Assembly (NCBI GenBank): GCA_013397695.1
Contig: VYZI01000118.1
Coordinates: 1-64,000 of the forward strand
From: Centropus unirufus
Lineage: Eukaryota; Chordata; Aves; Cuculiformes; Centropidae
Direction: 5' to 3'
Length of the DNA stretch: 64,000 bases
In this document: piece by piece, positions 12,515 to 26,647 of the stretch
Position numbering within the stretch: position 1 is the stretch's first letter
How the letters are laid out: the number at the start of each line of letters is the position of its first letter
Made by a program: the position numbers and the translations under genes
The notes under the pieces: generated by a model
The model's input: only the letters and a program-made list of their open reading frames with translations
Databases searched by the model: none
What the model was told of the DNA's origin: nothing

Positions 12515-15500
12515 ACTATTGGAAAGGGTATGGCTGTCAAGAAGGCAGACAGCGAGTTTTGTGCAATCCAGCCTGGGATAGTCTGGGTGACATCAAACAG
12601 CCCTTTCAAGGGAAAGGGGGAGTGACACTTCTCTGGCAGCAATGACATTGTTCAGGTAGACAAAGCTTCAGGAGAAAGCAAGATAAGGGTGAGGAGACAG
12701 CTGGAGAAATAGGAATTTAGGAATGCTGGCAGCAGGAGAGCAAATGAGGAGATATTGTGGTAAGGGGGTCCTGTACTCCCATAAGAGCAAGACTTGGAGC
12801 CAGTCATAAAACTCTTCAGTCGGAACTTGGAGGCTTGTTTCAGCTTCGGAAACAACCAGGAATGGCTCAATTAGAAAACAAAGTTGGTAAATGGGTCATG
12901 TCCTTTACTTTTTTCCCCTTCTGGTGCAGCAGATGCCAAGTTACCAGTTTAAAAGGCTACCTTTTTCCACTTGGTTTTAGTTGTAGTGAAGCACAGCTAT
13001 AGTGGTTTTATTTTTTAACAACTTCCAGCAGGTTCACTTCTGTAAATACATCCATGAAGCGGAATCCATGGAAGCAGCCAAATCTCAGTTCAGTTATATT
13101 TGGCTCAGCTGTGAGGTACTGCTAAAAGCAAGGAAGCGACTGCTTGTGATCAGAGTTGTAAAAGCCATTTGCAACTTCTTGGGAGCTTTGGCTGAGATAG
13201 GAAACCCAACTGTCTGTGACGCCGGTGAGGAAGGAGTGTGCCATTGGGTCGATCTTGGACCGTCACTTTGCTTTCAAAGAAAAGGGATGCTATCCTGTCT
13301 CAAAGATGGGGTTGATCTTAGATCTTGTTCTACTGGTCTTCATTTAGATATGGTTTTAATAGTAGTGTAATCAGCTGAGATGTTCTAGTTTTACCCAAGA
13401 AATACAAAGGTGCAACAGTATTCGAAATATCCCTTTCCATTGTATACGACAAAATGGGAAGTCCCTAGCTTATAAATATTTTAATTCTATTGCATCTTCT
13501 CAAGGGACATATGCATATTTTGTTTTATTTTTCCTATTCAACTGGGAAAATAAACCCCCATTACTTATTCAATTAAATTAGTTTCTATAAATTAATCAGC
13601 ACTAATTGTGTTTATATGGGCCAAAACTTCCTCAAGGGAACATTAACTTGTGAATGATTTAAAAGATATTTATTTAGAAATCAATGGTAGTGATTTCATG
13701 CTACCCATTGAGATGAGTGCGGATGGCAGGAGTACAATGCTTTGTCAGATTTATTGTGAAAGTTGCAATAAATCAGAGCAATGCTATTAATCATGTTTAA
13801 CAAACAAGCCAATGACAAGCACGAGAGGCACAATATTGATTTTTGCTGAAATCAATTAATGAAATACAGATATGATAGTTCCATTAAAAAGAAAATAGGT
13901 GGGTTTGTAACCTTCCAGGACACAAAGCATGCAAACCTAATTCAGCCCACAGTCTGTATCACAGAAGTCCTAATCCCATGCTGGTATTTGGTTTCTGTGG
14001 CAGTTTGCAGCAGTGTAGTTGTCTTGTTAGATGAACGGGTGTGCATGCACGTACACAAAAAAAACCCCAAATCACAATTAAGGGAGTCAAATTGTGATGG
14101 AGCAACGCTGAGAAATCCAGTTTCGTGTCCTTCGTTTGGGGAACTGAGCTGTGCCAGGTACCAGTTATTTTGCTCACCCCTTCCACTGGTCAAGTTGCTC
14201 TTATTCCAGCTGACCTTCATGCTTTTTTTTTTTTCTCCTCTCCCTGCTATTTTTCTGCCTGTTTGTTGCTCTTGCTGTTCTGCCCCGTTCTTTTGGCTGA
14301 TGGGACCCTAATACACATCTCTATGCAGTAAGTAAATCTAAACTCAACTGAAACCAAGATATTTGATTTGTATTGTTTACCTTACTCTTATGCAATGAAT
14401 ATACATTTTAATTATACCCAGCACAAAGCAGAAAATATATATTAAAAAAATCAGTAACCTAAATGATGATTTTCCTTTTTTTGTCCAAAGTTGAGCTAGT
14501 CCTTCAACTGTACCAGATGTACTTGAGTGAGGAGCTGTGTATTGGGAATCTTTGTTTGTGCTCTATTTCCTTTACCTAATCTTGCTGTTTAAATACCTTA
14601 TTAAAAATACAAGGCAAAAAATGGAGCAAATCATTTGATTATTGCCAGTTCGTTAGGCTCAAAACATGGATTAGAGCCAGCTTCAGCTTTCGGATTCATT
14701 CACGTGGCTCACACTGGAGTGGTGAGAGGTACATGCATATTCACAAATCCAGAATTTGGCTCCTTGCCCGTGATTTTAGTAGACCAGTGCTTGGTGAAGG
14801 CTCTGAGGTAGTAGATCATTTGTTATTTACAGCAGGTAACGAAACATCGCTCTGACTTCACTTGAAGCTTTGTTGCATAACGGCTTTAAATTGGCGGAGG
14901 AAAAAAAATAATCTCTCAATAAATGAAAAAATAAATAAGGAGTTAAAATAAGCTCTGTCTCCTTTGTAAAGGAATAAAGGGGTTTAATGTTTTTTGAGGT
15001 GTTATCCCTATAAAAACAGGATGACAAAACGCTCGCTTGGACAGCAGATCTCCTTGTGGTTGCACTGGGCTCTGGCTCTATCTGTGTCACAGGTGGTGTT
15101 GCTTTCCTCTAGCAAAATAGATGCTCCCAGCAGCTGGCGGCTCCCGAGATGCCACTTGGACCTGGAAACTCTCAGAAATCTTTCACAGCTCTCTGATGGT
15201 GAGAAGGGCTGCTCGCCACGTGAGGGTTTTGGATCATTGGGCGGAAGGGAAAGGCTGGGACCTTTCTGTAAGGTGGAGGTGCCCTTGCTGAGCTCGGGAG
15301 CGGCACCCAGCGGTCCTGAGCCCTCCTGACTTTCTCTGCTCCTCCTGTATCTTGAACCGTGCGCACCCCTGACAGAGAACTGAACTGAACTCTGTATGTA
15401 AGGCATCATTCTTTTTAAGAGGATAAACAGTTATTTTCCAACAAAACTCTGTTACTTAGCTTTTGCCCCTGTTGTAATTGATTTCAGCATCTCTAAAGTA

Positions 15501-18500
15501 CAGATAGCAGCAGAGAGAGGGAGAAGGCTTAAGCCAGAGAAGGGAAAAAGAGCATTTTTTTGTTTTTTCTTCCTTTTAATGATTACTTTTCAAATAGCTT
15601 GTTGCTCACTAAATCAAGTCTTCCAAGCTGTTGCCCTCCTTGGCTTAGCCCCAGTTCCAAAGGGAATGGATCTCCCTCCTGCCAGGTATGTTTCGAGTCA
15701 TTCTGAGGAGGTAGTGCAATATTTCATCACCCAGTCCCGTGGCCATATTAACCAAATAGATGCTGCATCATGTGTAATTACAGTCTGGATAGCATTACAC
15801 TCCCTGCAGCCGTCGCAGTAAAATTACAACATGATGGCACTGTGTAAAAAATAGCAATGTTTTGTGATGGGCAGATTCATGAAACCAGCTGACAACTTCT
15901 AGCTCTTCTGGAAGCCAGGGAGTTATTTCTCGACAAAATGCGTTGTCCCCTCCTTGCCGCAGCCAGAGATCACGTTAATGCTGAATGGCTTTAGTCTTCA
16001 GTGAGTTTTCATTTAAGGAATTTCCCCCTCCTTGCCTGCGTGCTGGATAAACAGTGCCCTAGAAAATAAAAATAGAAGTAGTGTCCCAAAGGCAGGGTCT
16101 GTCTGCCAGCAGGGTGTACGACTTGTTTGGTGGCAAGTGCTTGAGTTATGTGAGCATGAACTCGGTTGGAAAAATGTAAAAACCCGATCCCCTTCTCCTA
16201 GCTTTAATCTTGGCCCTCTTTATTTTCGTTCTTATTTTGTGACCTATGAATTTTAATAGCTTTTTATTTGCACCCCGTGGCCAGTGCATCTGTGGAGCTG
16301 TTTACCCACAGTCGGGTTCTCTGCAGCAGATGCTGGCAGACCGAGCTGTTTGCCCCACGGAGATGCGCATCCTGCTATGCGTTTATATTACAACCCACAA
16401 CATCCCTTTTGGGGACTGTTCTCGGCTTTAAATAGCACCGGGGCATCTTGAGAATGGAGAAAATGGGGAGATCCCAGGTTCTCCTGACCCCGCCAGTATT
16501 TCGGTTGGAAAGGGAAATCTGTCACGGGTTGAGCTTGTGACAGACTGAAGATGATGGGGACTGTGTGGCTCTTTTTTTTTTTTTCCTAAAAAGAAACATT
16601 TAAAAAGGAAGACATTTGTAAAACATGCAATATAATAATATAGTTTTGTATAGATCACTCCTTTTGTGAAATTAATTTTAAATGAAAACGTCTTTTCCCA
16701 TTGTCCTTGTGCTAAGCACTGATTTTATGTATTTTTATTGTTGCAGCAGGAATTGGCCTCTAGTTAAATAAAAATATTCATGCACGTACTTTTAGTAGTC
16801 ATCTGACTCAGTATGGATGGAGAGGCAATAATCCTGCACTCCAAATCCATGGCACCCTCTGTGTCCTTCTTGAGATTAATGGCTGAGCCCCAGCCTTTGT
16901 AGACGGTGACAGATCTTGACGAACAGTGCAAGGGGATGTCTTCAATCTCCCTTTGGAGCATCGTCTTGTGGGTCATGGCTGGAAGGGCAGGATAAGGACA
17001 CGATCCCAAAACAAAAGAGCAGCCCATGGCAGGATAATCTGCACTCATTTACTAAATATCTTCCTTCCAAAGTTACACTTTGAGTGCTGACAGTTAAGCT
17101 AAAATTAGTGTTAAGAGGCAGGGATGCTAGACCAGTAGGCAGGTCAGGTAGATGCAAAAGACAGGTTTCATTAATCCAGTTGGTACCTCAGAAGCCAAAT
17201 ATCTTATGGTCTCCTTTTTCATATTTTTTTCTGTATTTTCTTTTTAAATTTAACAAAAAGATACCTTTAAAATTTTTTCAGTGGTACCATGTTGCTGCTC
17301 TGCTTATTGCTTGAGGTGCTTATTTTATTACAATGGATCATCAGGCTGGAAGCCACCTTTCTGTGTATATATTTTACCTTCAGGATGAAGTCCCTCCAAA
17401 AAGCAGCTTTTACAATAGAAATACTCTTCACTGAAATAATCCGAGGGAATTTATAACCCTGAAATGTATCTTTTCTTTTTCCGATGTTATGTTTGCCATA
17501 GCACAGGAGCTGACAATTTAAATTCTTCCGTTTTGTCACCATGGCTGAAATAACACTTTTAAAAATTAAAACCCAAGACTTGTAAGGCTGCTCCCTGCCC
17601 CCGTCTCTCCTTATCTTAGGGTGAATTGAAGAGATCAGGTATCTATTACAATTCAGGCTATCAATAGCTGAGGCATTGTGTGTGCACACGCACTGCTTCC
17701 ATCGCCCAAACAAATCTAGTATTGAAGAGATTTACTTATAGGAGCTATAGATGTGTCTGCTCACTTTATGGTGCCTTCACACTTTTAATAGGATAGTTTT
17801 TCTGGTTTCTTTCCAGTTATATGCCTGTTCCAAATAGCAAGGAGAGTACAGATGTCTGTCCTAGAGATCTTTATTAAAGATTGAGATTTTTTTTACCTTC
17901 CTAGGGGAGAAAAATTAGCAATAATACCTAAAAAATTAAGTAGTCCATGATATTGTGTGCATAATTAAAGTATAGAAATATGTTAATGGAATGATTGTAA
18001 TGCAACGATAGAATAAGCAGAAAAAAGAATTGATGAATTTTGCCTAAAATATTACATGCTTCCTATGGAAAACCTACCAGATCAATAGCTTGCACTCTGC
18101 TGCTTTTGACTGTAGGCATCATCATTATGATACCAATCTACTCCTCCTTGTCTTTCCCCTGACTGAAACTCTGCTTCTGCGTACCTGGCTGTAAATTCTC
18201 CGGGCACTAGAGAAGGTTTCCCTAGCCGGAGCGATTAATGACAGCCAACTCTAATAGCTGCAGGGATACCGGGGTTTCTGAAGTGATGCTTTAGAGGAAA
18301 CCTTTCAAAAGTTGCCTGTGCAGGGGTAAGTCAGTTACAGTAAATAAGAGTAAATTTTAATGTAAAGTTGAAGGCACAGCAATTTGTATACAGCAATCTC
18401 TTGTGTGTGCATTGCACATTTAATAAATGCCTGTAAAGCTGAAAGCTTGCAAACACATGACCCTCCATAGGTTTACTAGGTTTGAAACACCAACTAAACG

Positions 18501-19349
18501 TCCCACATGATGCTCTGTGTGTCAGAAAATTCCACAGTGGACCTGTTGGTTTCTGGTGGAAGGCTGGCAATGCTCATTTTCACACAGTTTTTGGTGGTTT
18601 TTTTTAATTTTTTTTTCCTCAGGCTTCATTAAAATCTGGATTCACTACATGTGAAAAATCTTGGTTTGCGGGAGAATAAATGACAAACTAGAATATTAAA
18701 AGACATGAGGTTTTGTTTTATTCATTTGAAATGTTTCCTTTGGGCAGAGCTGATTGAAGCATGAAAGAAAAGGAAAGGCTTAGGAGATGAGGAGCTTTTG
18801 GCTTCGGCTGACTGGCAAACAGCCTGCACATTCAACCCTGGTTTATGGATTATTGATTGGAGAGGAGATGAAGCACAGCTCCTATTCTCAAGCCAAGCAG
18901 ACTGCCTTACACAGAGTGCAGCTTAACTTTCTTTCTTAATTAGCGTGGAATACCTAATGTGCGTGGAAAAAAGGAGGTCAGAAGAACTCGGGTAGGCCTC
19001 GTGCTGCCCGTCCCAATGAAGGCAACGTAAGGAAAATGAACCTAGGTTATTTTTTGTCTCTTGGAGAAGCTTTTGTTCACGAACTGTGCATGTTTCTATG
19101 CTTTGTACATATATCTATATTTCAGTCTTGTATTTCATCAGGTTGAAAAAGTGTGAGGTTTTTCATAGAAGTTTAAATTCACTTTAACAGGGAAATTCAA
19201 ACCACTGAGAAATATCAGAAGCAGAGTTGGTTCTGCAGAGAACAGACACTAAAACCTGATTAAAAGACGCAATCCCACCACCCCCAAATACAGCCTCAAG
19301 AAAACCTTCAACTATGTTCCAAAAATGATGCATTTTAAGAGAAGAAATG
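12515..19349. other. Long repeat-poor, gene-free stretch
   Basis: About 6.8 kb. 13500-13860 is AT-rich, non-repetitive and carries homeodomain-like AATTA/ATTAAT words, resembling vertebrate conserved non-coding DNA. 14040-14330 includes a 12-T run and a pyrimidine-rich tract. 15110-15330 is locally GC-rich with a 133-codon minus frame of no recognisable family. 16570-16585 is a T run. No gene or RNA is supported. Confidence 0.45.
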
Positions 19350-19661
19350 AAAGGGGCCTATGGGAATGGTGGGCAGGGGACTCTTTATCAGGGAGCTCAG
19401 GGATAGGATGAGAGGGGGAATGGTTTCAAGCTGCAAGCGAGGAAGTTGACATGAGGCATTGGAGAGAAATGTTTTGCTGTGAGGGTGGGGGGAGGTTGCC
19501 CAGAGCAGTGGTGGCTGCCCCATCCCTGGAGGTGTTCAAAGTCAGGTTGGATGAGGCTTGGAGCCCCTGATCCAGTGGGAGGTGTCCCTGCCCGTGGCTG
19601 AAGGGGTGGAACTGGCTGGGCTTTGAGGTCCCTTCCAACCCAATCTGTTCTATGACTCTAT
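19350..19661 (+). mobile_element. CR1 LINE, 5'-truncated, plus strand
   Basis: Sense CR1 with the ordered blocks 'ctctttatcagggagctcagggataggatgag', 'ggtttcaagctgcaag', 'gagaaatgttttgctgtgagggtgg', 'gttgcccagagcagtggtggctgccccatccctggaggtgtt' (19497-19539), 'gatccagtgggaggtgtccctgccc', 'ccttccaaccc' and the terminal 'ttctatgactctatt'. The 3' terminal repeat is preserved with mild substitutions, and the 5' end is truncated in the 3' untranslated region. Non-coding relic. Confidence 0.95.
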
Positions 19662-21077
19662 TAAAGTGAAATCAGAGGGTGGTGCTGCCTGGTGCCACTG
19701 CCTCCTGTAGAACAAGGGCAGGTGATATGGAGATACGAAGAAGCAGGGTTGCTCTGCTATGGTCATGCCAGAACAGTAGGGTCACCCTTCCAGGCAACTT
19801 TTGTGTTTTTCTTGTTGTCTTGTGCAAGGGATGTACAGCCTCATGCTTTTGACATTCTTAAGCGTGCTCAAACAGCCGATTTTTATTGTTATTTTATTAT
19901 TTGCCCGCGTTAAAATTCAGAGTCCAGTAGCCTCTTAGAAATTAGGGAAAAGTTTAATTACTTCTGTTCCTGTAAGGAAAATTCGTGAGCATGAGACGTA
20001 ACATAAATAGCTTGTTGCCTAAATTACCAGGTGGCAACACAAGGAGATGGAACATAACACCTTACATTTCAGGTGTGAAATATGTGAGGGCTTACTTAGT
20101 GAGGATGTGTATAAAAAAAAAAAAAAGGCAAGTCCAATGTGAAAACTTATTTTTTCTTATAAAGCCTGCATCAAGAGGGTAAGGGTGAGGTCAAGGTAAG
20201 ACATTGCATTCAGGGGAAATGATAAAACATATGCACATATTCTTTATAGTAATCAATATATTCACTTTTATAATATATTATACTTTTTGTCCCAGGAAAA
20301 AATATTGACTGACAAATTAAAAATGTCATCAGTTTGAAAAGTAAAGGAAAAGGTCAGGGAGTCATCTGGAATTTATGGAAATCATTATAAATGATAGTTT
20401 CTTTATTTTGTAACATCACACTTTTAAATCAATTAGGGATAACTTTAAATGATTTGACATCTGCAGAGCACCGCTGCGGGAAAACTCATGAAAAAAACTG
20501 TCAAGGAGGTTTATTCGGTGTCTGGCAACTTGACAAGGGCAGATAGTAGGGTATGGTATAAACCTAATTTTAGTGTGAAGTCAGGGATACTTTGCTCAAG
20601 TTTACTGACCTACAGGAACGTGGTGTTGTGGTAAATAATGCCTCATGGACATCGTATTAACCTATCCCCTCAAAGAAAAAATGAACCCACAACAAAAAGA
20701 AATAGGAATACTTGCCCTTGCAAGTGCTTGATGCAGCTGGGTCCCAGCACCTATTCCGTGGTGTTTGAGTCAAGAGTAGCAGCTGGAATGGATGGAAGGC
20801 CATGGGGACCCTTGCATCATGCATGACTTTGAGCAGGGTCACCTCACCGAGGAGCAGTGGTGGCTTCAGTCGTGTTCCTCTTGGGATGTGCATTGTGTCT
20901 GTGGAGCGACTGGCATGCATGGGAGTTCTCTGAGCTGCTTGTCCTGCTTGCAAAGAGTAAATGAGCATAACTGGTATTTCTGGACCCAAAAAAGCAAAGT
21001 TATAGCCCACCTCTATGCAATTAATGAAGTACTCATATTTTATTTTATTTTTTTCAAACTACTTCGGGTGGATCAGC
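19662..21077. other. Gene-free stretch, no supported feature
   Basis: 1.4 kb of AT-rich DNA with a run of 14 A at 20113-20126. The 117-codon minus frame at 20657-21010 and the plus frame entering the next CR1 show no recognisable domain. Confidence 0.45.
20113..20126. repeat. Poly-A homopolymer, 14 bases
   Basis: Uninterrupted run of 14 A. No retroposed gene body is visible immediately upstream, so I read it as a simple repeat rather than a processed-pseudogene tail. Confidence 0.9.
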
Positions 21078-21214
21078 CATGGAATGCTTTGGGTTGGAAG
21101 GGACCTCAAAGCCCATCCAGTTCCACCCCCCTGCCATGGGCAGGGACACCTCCCACTGGATCAGGGGCTCCGAGCCCCATCCAACCTGGTCTTGAACACC
21201 TCCAGGGATGGGGC
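21078..21214 (-). mobile_element. CR1 LINE, short copy
   Basis: Minus-strand CR1 beginning 'catggaatgctttgggttgg', with 'aagggacctcaaagcccatcc', 'ccatgggcagggacacctcc', 'actggatcagg' and 'cttgaacacctccagggatgggg'. Homology stops abruptly at about 21214. The 3' end is intact but lacks extra terminal repeats. Only about 137 bp remain. Confidence 0.95.
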
Positions 21215-24200
21215 GTCTTGTACCATGGTGATCTTGAAACACTAGGGTGCGGTTCAGAATAACAGCTCCTTTAATGCTGCAATGGAAAAACAATTTGCTG
21301 TTTTCCCCACAGTGTGTGTAATTATATTCCTGTTTACATTTAAAACACTTGTGCATTAAAAAAACTTTACACCCTATGATAGGTTAAGATAGCAGATCAT
21401 AACATGAATAGGTATAAAAAGTCCAGTAGTGCAGATAATGCTGTATAAATAAGTCTGGAGAAGAGAAGTTTTAATGATAGGGCTAAAGAATGTATAAATA
21501 TTGAATTGCTAATTAGCCGAACAACCTTTATAGAAAATGTGTGACCTGGAATGATTAAATTCAAGTTTCTGTGGTCAGTTTTGCCTATTGACTCCATGAG
21601 CCACTTCGTTTTGTTTTAGCACCTTTTAGTCTAATCACAATATGTGTCTAGAGCTGTACCGTCTCTGCTTGATTAATGCTTTGATAGTTAGCGGATTCCC
21701 TTGTTTTGAAATCTCTTTTGTAAGGTGAAGCAGTATCACTGACAAGGATTGACAGCTGCTGAGAATACAGTAGCGACTATTTTACTCCTCCTGTCTGTGT
21801 AAATTTATCACTGAAGTTTATTTTCCTCATTTACGCATGGAAGCAGTTCCTCCGCTGCTCTCCTTGAGATCTACATCCTTATCAAAACAGCATTGGTTTT
21901 CCCAGGTTATGTTAATGTACAAATACAAAGCTTATGCAAGAAACCATGTTTAAAGTAGAAAACTAAGGGAGATATGCTTTAAAAATACTCAAGGGTCTTG
22001 TTTTCTGTTCTGCAGTATTTTCTATGTATAGAGGTGGCCTATGGGATATAATTTAGATCTGGGGTGCTTTGTCTGCCAGCTGTTATTTATCATGCCACCA
22101 GCAGACTTGTTTTCCCTCCCTGGTCTATATGATGCGGAGAGACATCAGTAACTGGTATTGAAAATCGGAAGAGTTCGTGACTAAACCGTGTGGCTGGTGT
22201 ACGGGCAGAGCAGCTTGCAGCACTTTGCTAGGAGGCATCCCAGATGCACTTGTGTCTGCCCTTCCAACAGCGCGAACATAAATTTACTCCTTTTCAAGTA
22301 GCTTATAATTATGAATTTTATGGAGCCTTTCATAGGGTTACAGCGCTGCGAAGGTACAACCAATAACTTGAAGCATCTTGAAGGTCAGTGGTGGTTTCCT
22401 TGAGGCAGGAGGCTGTCATCCATGCATTTTCTCATTTCCTGGCTGTTACTGCCACTGACCCCCCTGACTACTCAGTAATGCACAAAGCCAGGGTCCTTTT
22501 CTCTTTGTGTCGCTTAGGGTGTTTGTTTTAATAAAGAAGTTGTAGTATAGAACAGAAAAAAAAACTATTATTTTATTGGAGTAATCTATCTTAACATAAA
22601 GCTTTGGACAGGCTACTTTGTTAGCAATTCCTAGGAAGTCTTTTGTTTCTGTATAGACTCATGCTTTGTATAGTTTTAACCTAAAAATCACTCTGAGGGC
22701 TAGAAACGCGTGTGACTTAATTACAGGATGCAGAGCAGAAACCGTAACAATAGAGGTAGAGTTCTAGAAAGGAGGAGATAAACACATTCATAGAGTGGCA
22801 AAGCCTTATTTAGCACATAGACTCACCCAGGTAAATGAGTCATGAGCAGGAAAGAAAAATAGGAGTTGTACTCGTAGGAAATTAGTTGTGGGAAGGGACC
22901 TGGAGCCATCCTAACTCTCGTTGAGCTGGACTTGCTGATTGGGTGTACATTTGTTTTAACCTTGGCAATGTTTTAGTTTTGTTTTCTGTTGTCTTCATGT
23001 CATGAGGAAAAATCTTATTTTTATTTCCAGTTTTGATCCTCAAACACAAAGGAAAACTTCAGGGACTCACCCTTCCTCTCCCCTCAGACAATTAAGCGTA
23101 CAAGCTTCTTAATGAAAACCCATCTAAGAAAAGTAGAAAAGATACTATTTGTTGTAGTTCTTCTGAATATTATAGCTAAGTTCAAAGGTACAGAGAGATA
23201 TTTTCTTTCATTATCATAAACTCTACTAGTACACGTGCTGCTAATACATTAATTTATTTATTCTTTATTCTCATTGGCCTGCCGATAGAGAAGTCCTTCA
23301 CATTGTTTATCATTCTTGTTCACTTTTCTAGTAGTGTGACAGCTTAACTTCTACTTATGTTATTTTAATCTAGTTTAGGTTAATATATTTGCTATAAAGC
23401 TCCCCAATGCTTACTCAATATCCTTTAAGCCCTACCAAAAAGGAGGTGGCTTGGTCTGGAGCATCTTTGATAAAGCATCAGGAGTCATCACTGCTGTGAC
23501 AGTCTGTCTCTAAAGCACTTAGTGGTGAGATCCTACAGGGTTTCTGTTTGATGCTTCAGAGATTTTATTTTTTTTGTAGTGATACCCAGTTCTTTAAAAT
23601 TTTTTGGGTTTAGACCCGTTTGGATATTCGAATGGTAGACTGATGGGAATGGAGCTGCTGCAAGAAAAACTAGTGCTGACCTTTCAAAAGAATATATTTG
23701 GTCTTATGTCAGCACCCAAAAACTTAACTGATCCTGAATATTGTCCAAATTATATGCTTTTTCTTATGATATAGAAAGTTAATATTTGAGACAGTAAGAA
23801 CGCTGAATTGCCTCTGTCATAAGACACTAATAGATCTCACTTCTATAAAGAATAAGCTCACATTCTCTGCCTTGGGAGCAAAACAACAGTGTCTTTAAAT
23901 ATAGTTAATAAAAAAATTGTGTCTATAAAGAAGTTGAAATAAAAGAAACAGTAGAAAGTAAAATTGCAGCTAAACTTCCAGCATTTTATTTAGTTGGCGA
24001 TGGATGAAGGGGAACTTAAAGGCTTGGAATGGATAAGTTTGGGGATGTGCCTTTTTTCACTTAGTACACACAGACAAAACTTGGGCAGGTTTGGATGCAG
24101 AGACAGCTCTGACCTTGCCAGTATGAATCCAAGGTTGGGTTCAACAATCTGCATGAGGAACTTGACTTTGTGTCAATTTTTCTTACCTGTTAGTAGATGA

Positions 24201-26647
24201 CCAGAAAATAATTGCTGAAATTTGCAGGGTCTGTAGTGAATACAGGAATGTGATGGTGGGTGGTGGGAAGTCCTTGTGCAACCTTCTACTATGCTGTTAG
24301 GGTGGTCTGATGTTGCGCCTCTACCTCCTAAGCCGTCTTACTGGAGCTCTTGTCTGCCTTGAAAAAAATAATACTTTGCGTATCTTGGAGCTGATTTACA
24401 ACTGCTGCTCAAAAATAACATAAATAATTAGAATTCTCAGTTTTGTACACTTAATTTCGTTGAATGGTACCTTAATGCTCTCATTACGTTAAGCTCTCAT
24501 TAAATCAGATTATATCAAATGAAACTGTTCAGGGAGTGAGATATTACCTTGTATGGTCAAAGGGGGCACAATCTACCCCAAGTGCCGCTTTCCTGTTTGT
24601 ATCAGCTTAATTGGTACTTTTGGGATTTGCTGAAAGTAAGTTGAAGGGATGGATTAAATTGTATTCAAAATTACAACACAAATATCCGTGCCATCATATT
24701 TAAACTTGCTATGGTTATAATTGAGGGGCTGCTTTTTTCCTTCTTTTCCTCTTCCTTTTGGCTTCTCCCCCTGAAACCGTATTTGGGTTGCAGTGGGAAG
24801 CATGTACTTTATAATGGTAAATACTGTTTAGTGTGACTTGACATTTTTTCAGGGAGATGATGTACCCAGGAGTGTCTCCTTCCTGGCCCAATGACTCAGA
24901 AAGCTCTGAAAATATACCACTGTGTGGGAAAATTCAGGAGTGTTGCAGGAGGAATTGCTGGTGACTAATTCAGTGACAAAGCAGCAGGCATAAGATGCAT
25001 TTTGTGCATGTGGTTCATCCACATTTTAACTATTAGGTTAGATAACTCGCTCTGATGGCCATCAGTGTGATTAGGGATGACTTCCTACTCTTTGTAACCT
25101 CAAAGTCTAATCCTGTTATTTATCCAGTATTTGTAATCTTTCTTTTATAACCTCCATAATATCCTGTCTGTTGTCATTTTCAACAATCATACTGAAAACA
25201 ACTCTTGTATACTATAAAATCTATTTTGCTCAGGGTTAGAGAGTTTGTTAAATTAAATGGGTAGGAAAATCTGCTGTTAAAAGTTCAAGATGTTATTTAA
25301 AACAGATGAAGAGCAATACTTCCTAATGCAGCACATTCCAGCTTCATTTCCACGGCCTCCTGCCATTCATAAATGCAAACTGAGATGTAGGTTTTAAGAA
25401 GGGACGTGAAAACCCTCATTTAATCATTTTATGTCACTTAACAACTGACCCCAGGGTAAGGTGAGTTTTTCTTCTTTAGTACAGTAGAGCCCTGCTCTCT
25501 GGAATTATAAAAATCAAGCTCCATCTTTCTGGACAAGTGAGCCCTGTGGGCAATTATGCCTATTAAGTTTATAAAGATGATAATCCTGGCCTGTGCCTTT
25601 TGTTTTTGGAGATCCTGATGAAAAATGTTTTCTGTTACACAGTTTGCTGCTTTGTTATGGTATATTTTTTTGCTTATTTTGGTGTTTGAGAACCTTGAAT
25701 CTGAGCTGAATATTCTGTTTACTTTGGAAATTCTGCATTGAGACTATACCTGTCTTAAGCGTCTATCAAGGAAGCCAGCTGTAACCTTAGGTAGTTACTC
25801 TTGTCCTCTGAAGATGATAGCTGAAAAGTTACCAGAAATGCAGGAGTCTTGGCAGAATCCAAGAAGCTGAGGGAAGTTCTGAAAAGTTGTTCTGACAAGA
25901 TGATAATAAAGAAGCAGAAATAATAAGAAAAGCGCCTATCTGGGACAATTACAGTTGCATAAATGTGTCTAGTATAGGCATCAATTCTTTATTCGACCAG
26001 AGTTGGCACATATTAAAGTTTCGAAACCTGCTAGAGCGTTCTCCTGACCTTGGATAACGCTGTTAGCTCCTTCATAGCAGCAGTTAGTGATTTCTGGAAG
26101 AGGTCTGGGAGGCTGGAGGGATGGTTTTAATAAACAAACCCCCCAAACCAACCCAAAACCTATCAGCTGTGTTTCAGAAGCTCCTTTGTCAAAGACACGG
26201 TTCCCTTCACAATTCCAGATGTCACTGGGAGGAGCAGCACACGGGCCTGCGTGGTGAGTTTAGCTCAGGGTGAGAGCTCCTGTTTGCCTCTTTGAGAAGT
26301 ATTTTGGAAAAAAAAATTGAAAGGAGGCTAAGTTAAAACAAGGACTGTCTTTACTGCTCTTTCCATTTTTTCCACTGTCCATCAGCAGTGGTGCCAGACA
26401 GACCATAAACAACGGTTTAAGTATCTAATTAAAAGTAAAGAAATGTCATAAAAAACCCTAACTCGCAAGAGGCAAATAATAGCAACTGAAAAAAAAATAA
26501 ATCTGCTAGTTATAACATGCTGGAACCAAAAACACGTACATACGGGGCCTAAAGAACAGACCGTGTGTCAGATGATTCCTCAGACGTGCCCTCATGTTAA
26601 TGAAGTGTCGTTGCTGCCACCATCTGAGACACCTCTGCCAAGTAAAA
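21215..26647. other. Long repeat-poor, gene-free stretch
   Basis: About 5.4 kb of strongly AT-rich DNA with no clear CR1, although a possible ancient CR1 scrap lies near 22890-22935. A minus-strand exon-like pattern lies at 24187-24230 (see findings). A short A/C tract lies at 26129-26160. Nothing else is supported. Confidence 0.45.
26129..26160. repeat. A/C-rich low-complexity tract
   Basis: A run of AAAC, AACCC and AACCCCCC words on the plus strand. Similar A/C tracts occur at 51719-51746 and 60611-60688. Simple low-complexity DNA. Confidence 0.7.

Noticed and set aside
15008..15409. 133-codon minus frame in a GC-rich patch
   Set aside because: Low-complexity Ser/Pro-rich translation, no known motif, and overlapping frames on the other strand.
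22885..22935. Possible ancient CR1 scrap ('gggaagggacctggagccatcc')
   Set aside because: Only one short block matches and the order of flanking blocks cannot be confirmed.
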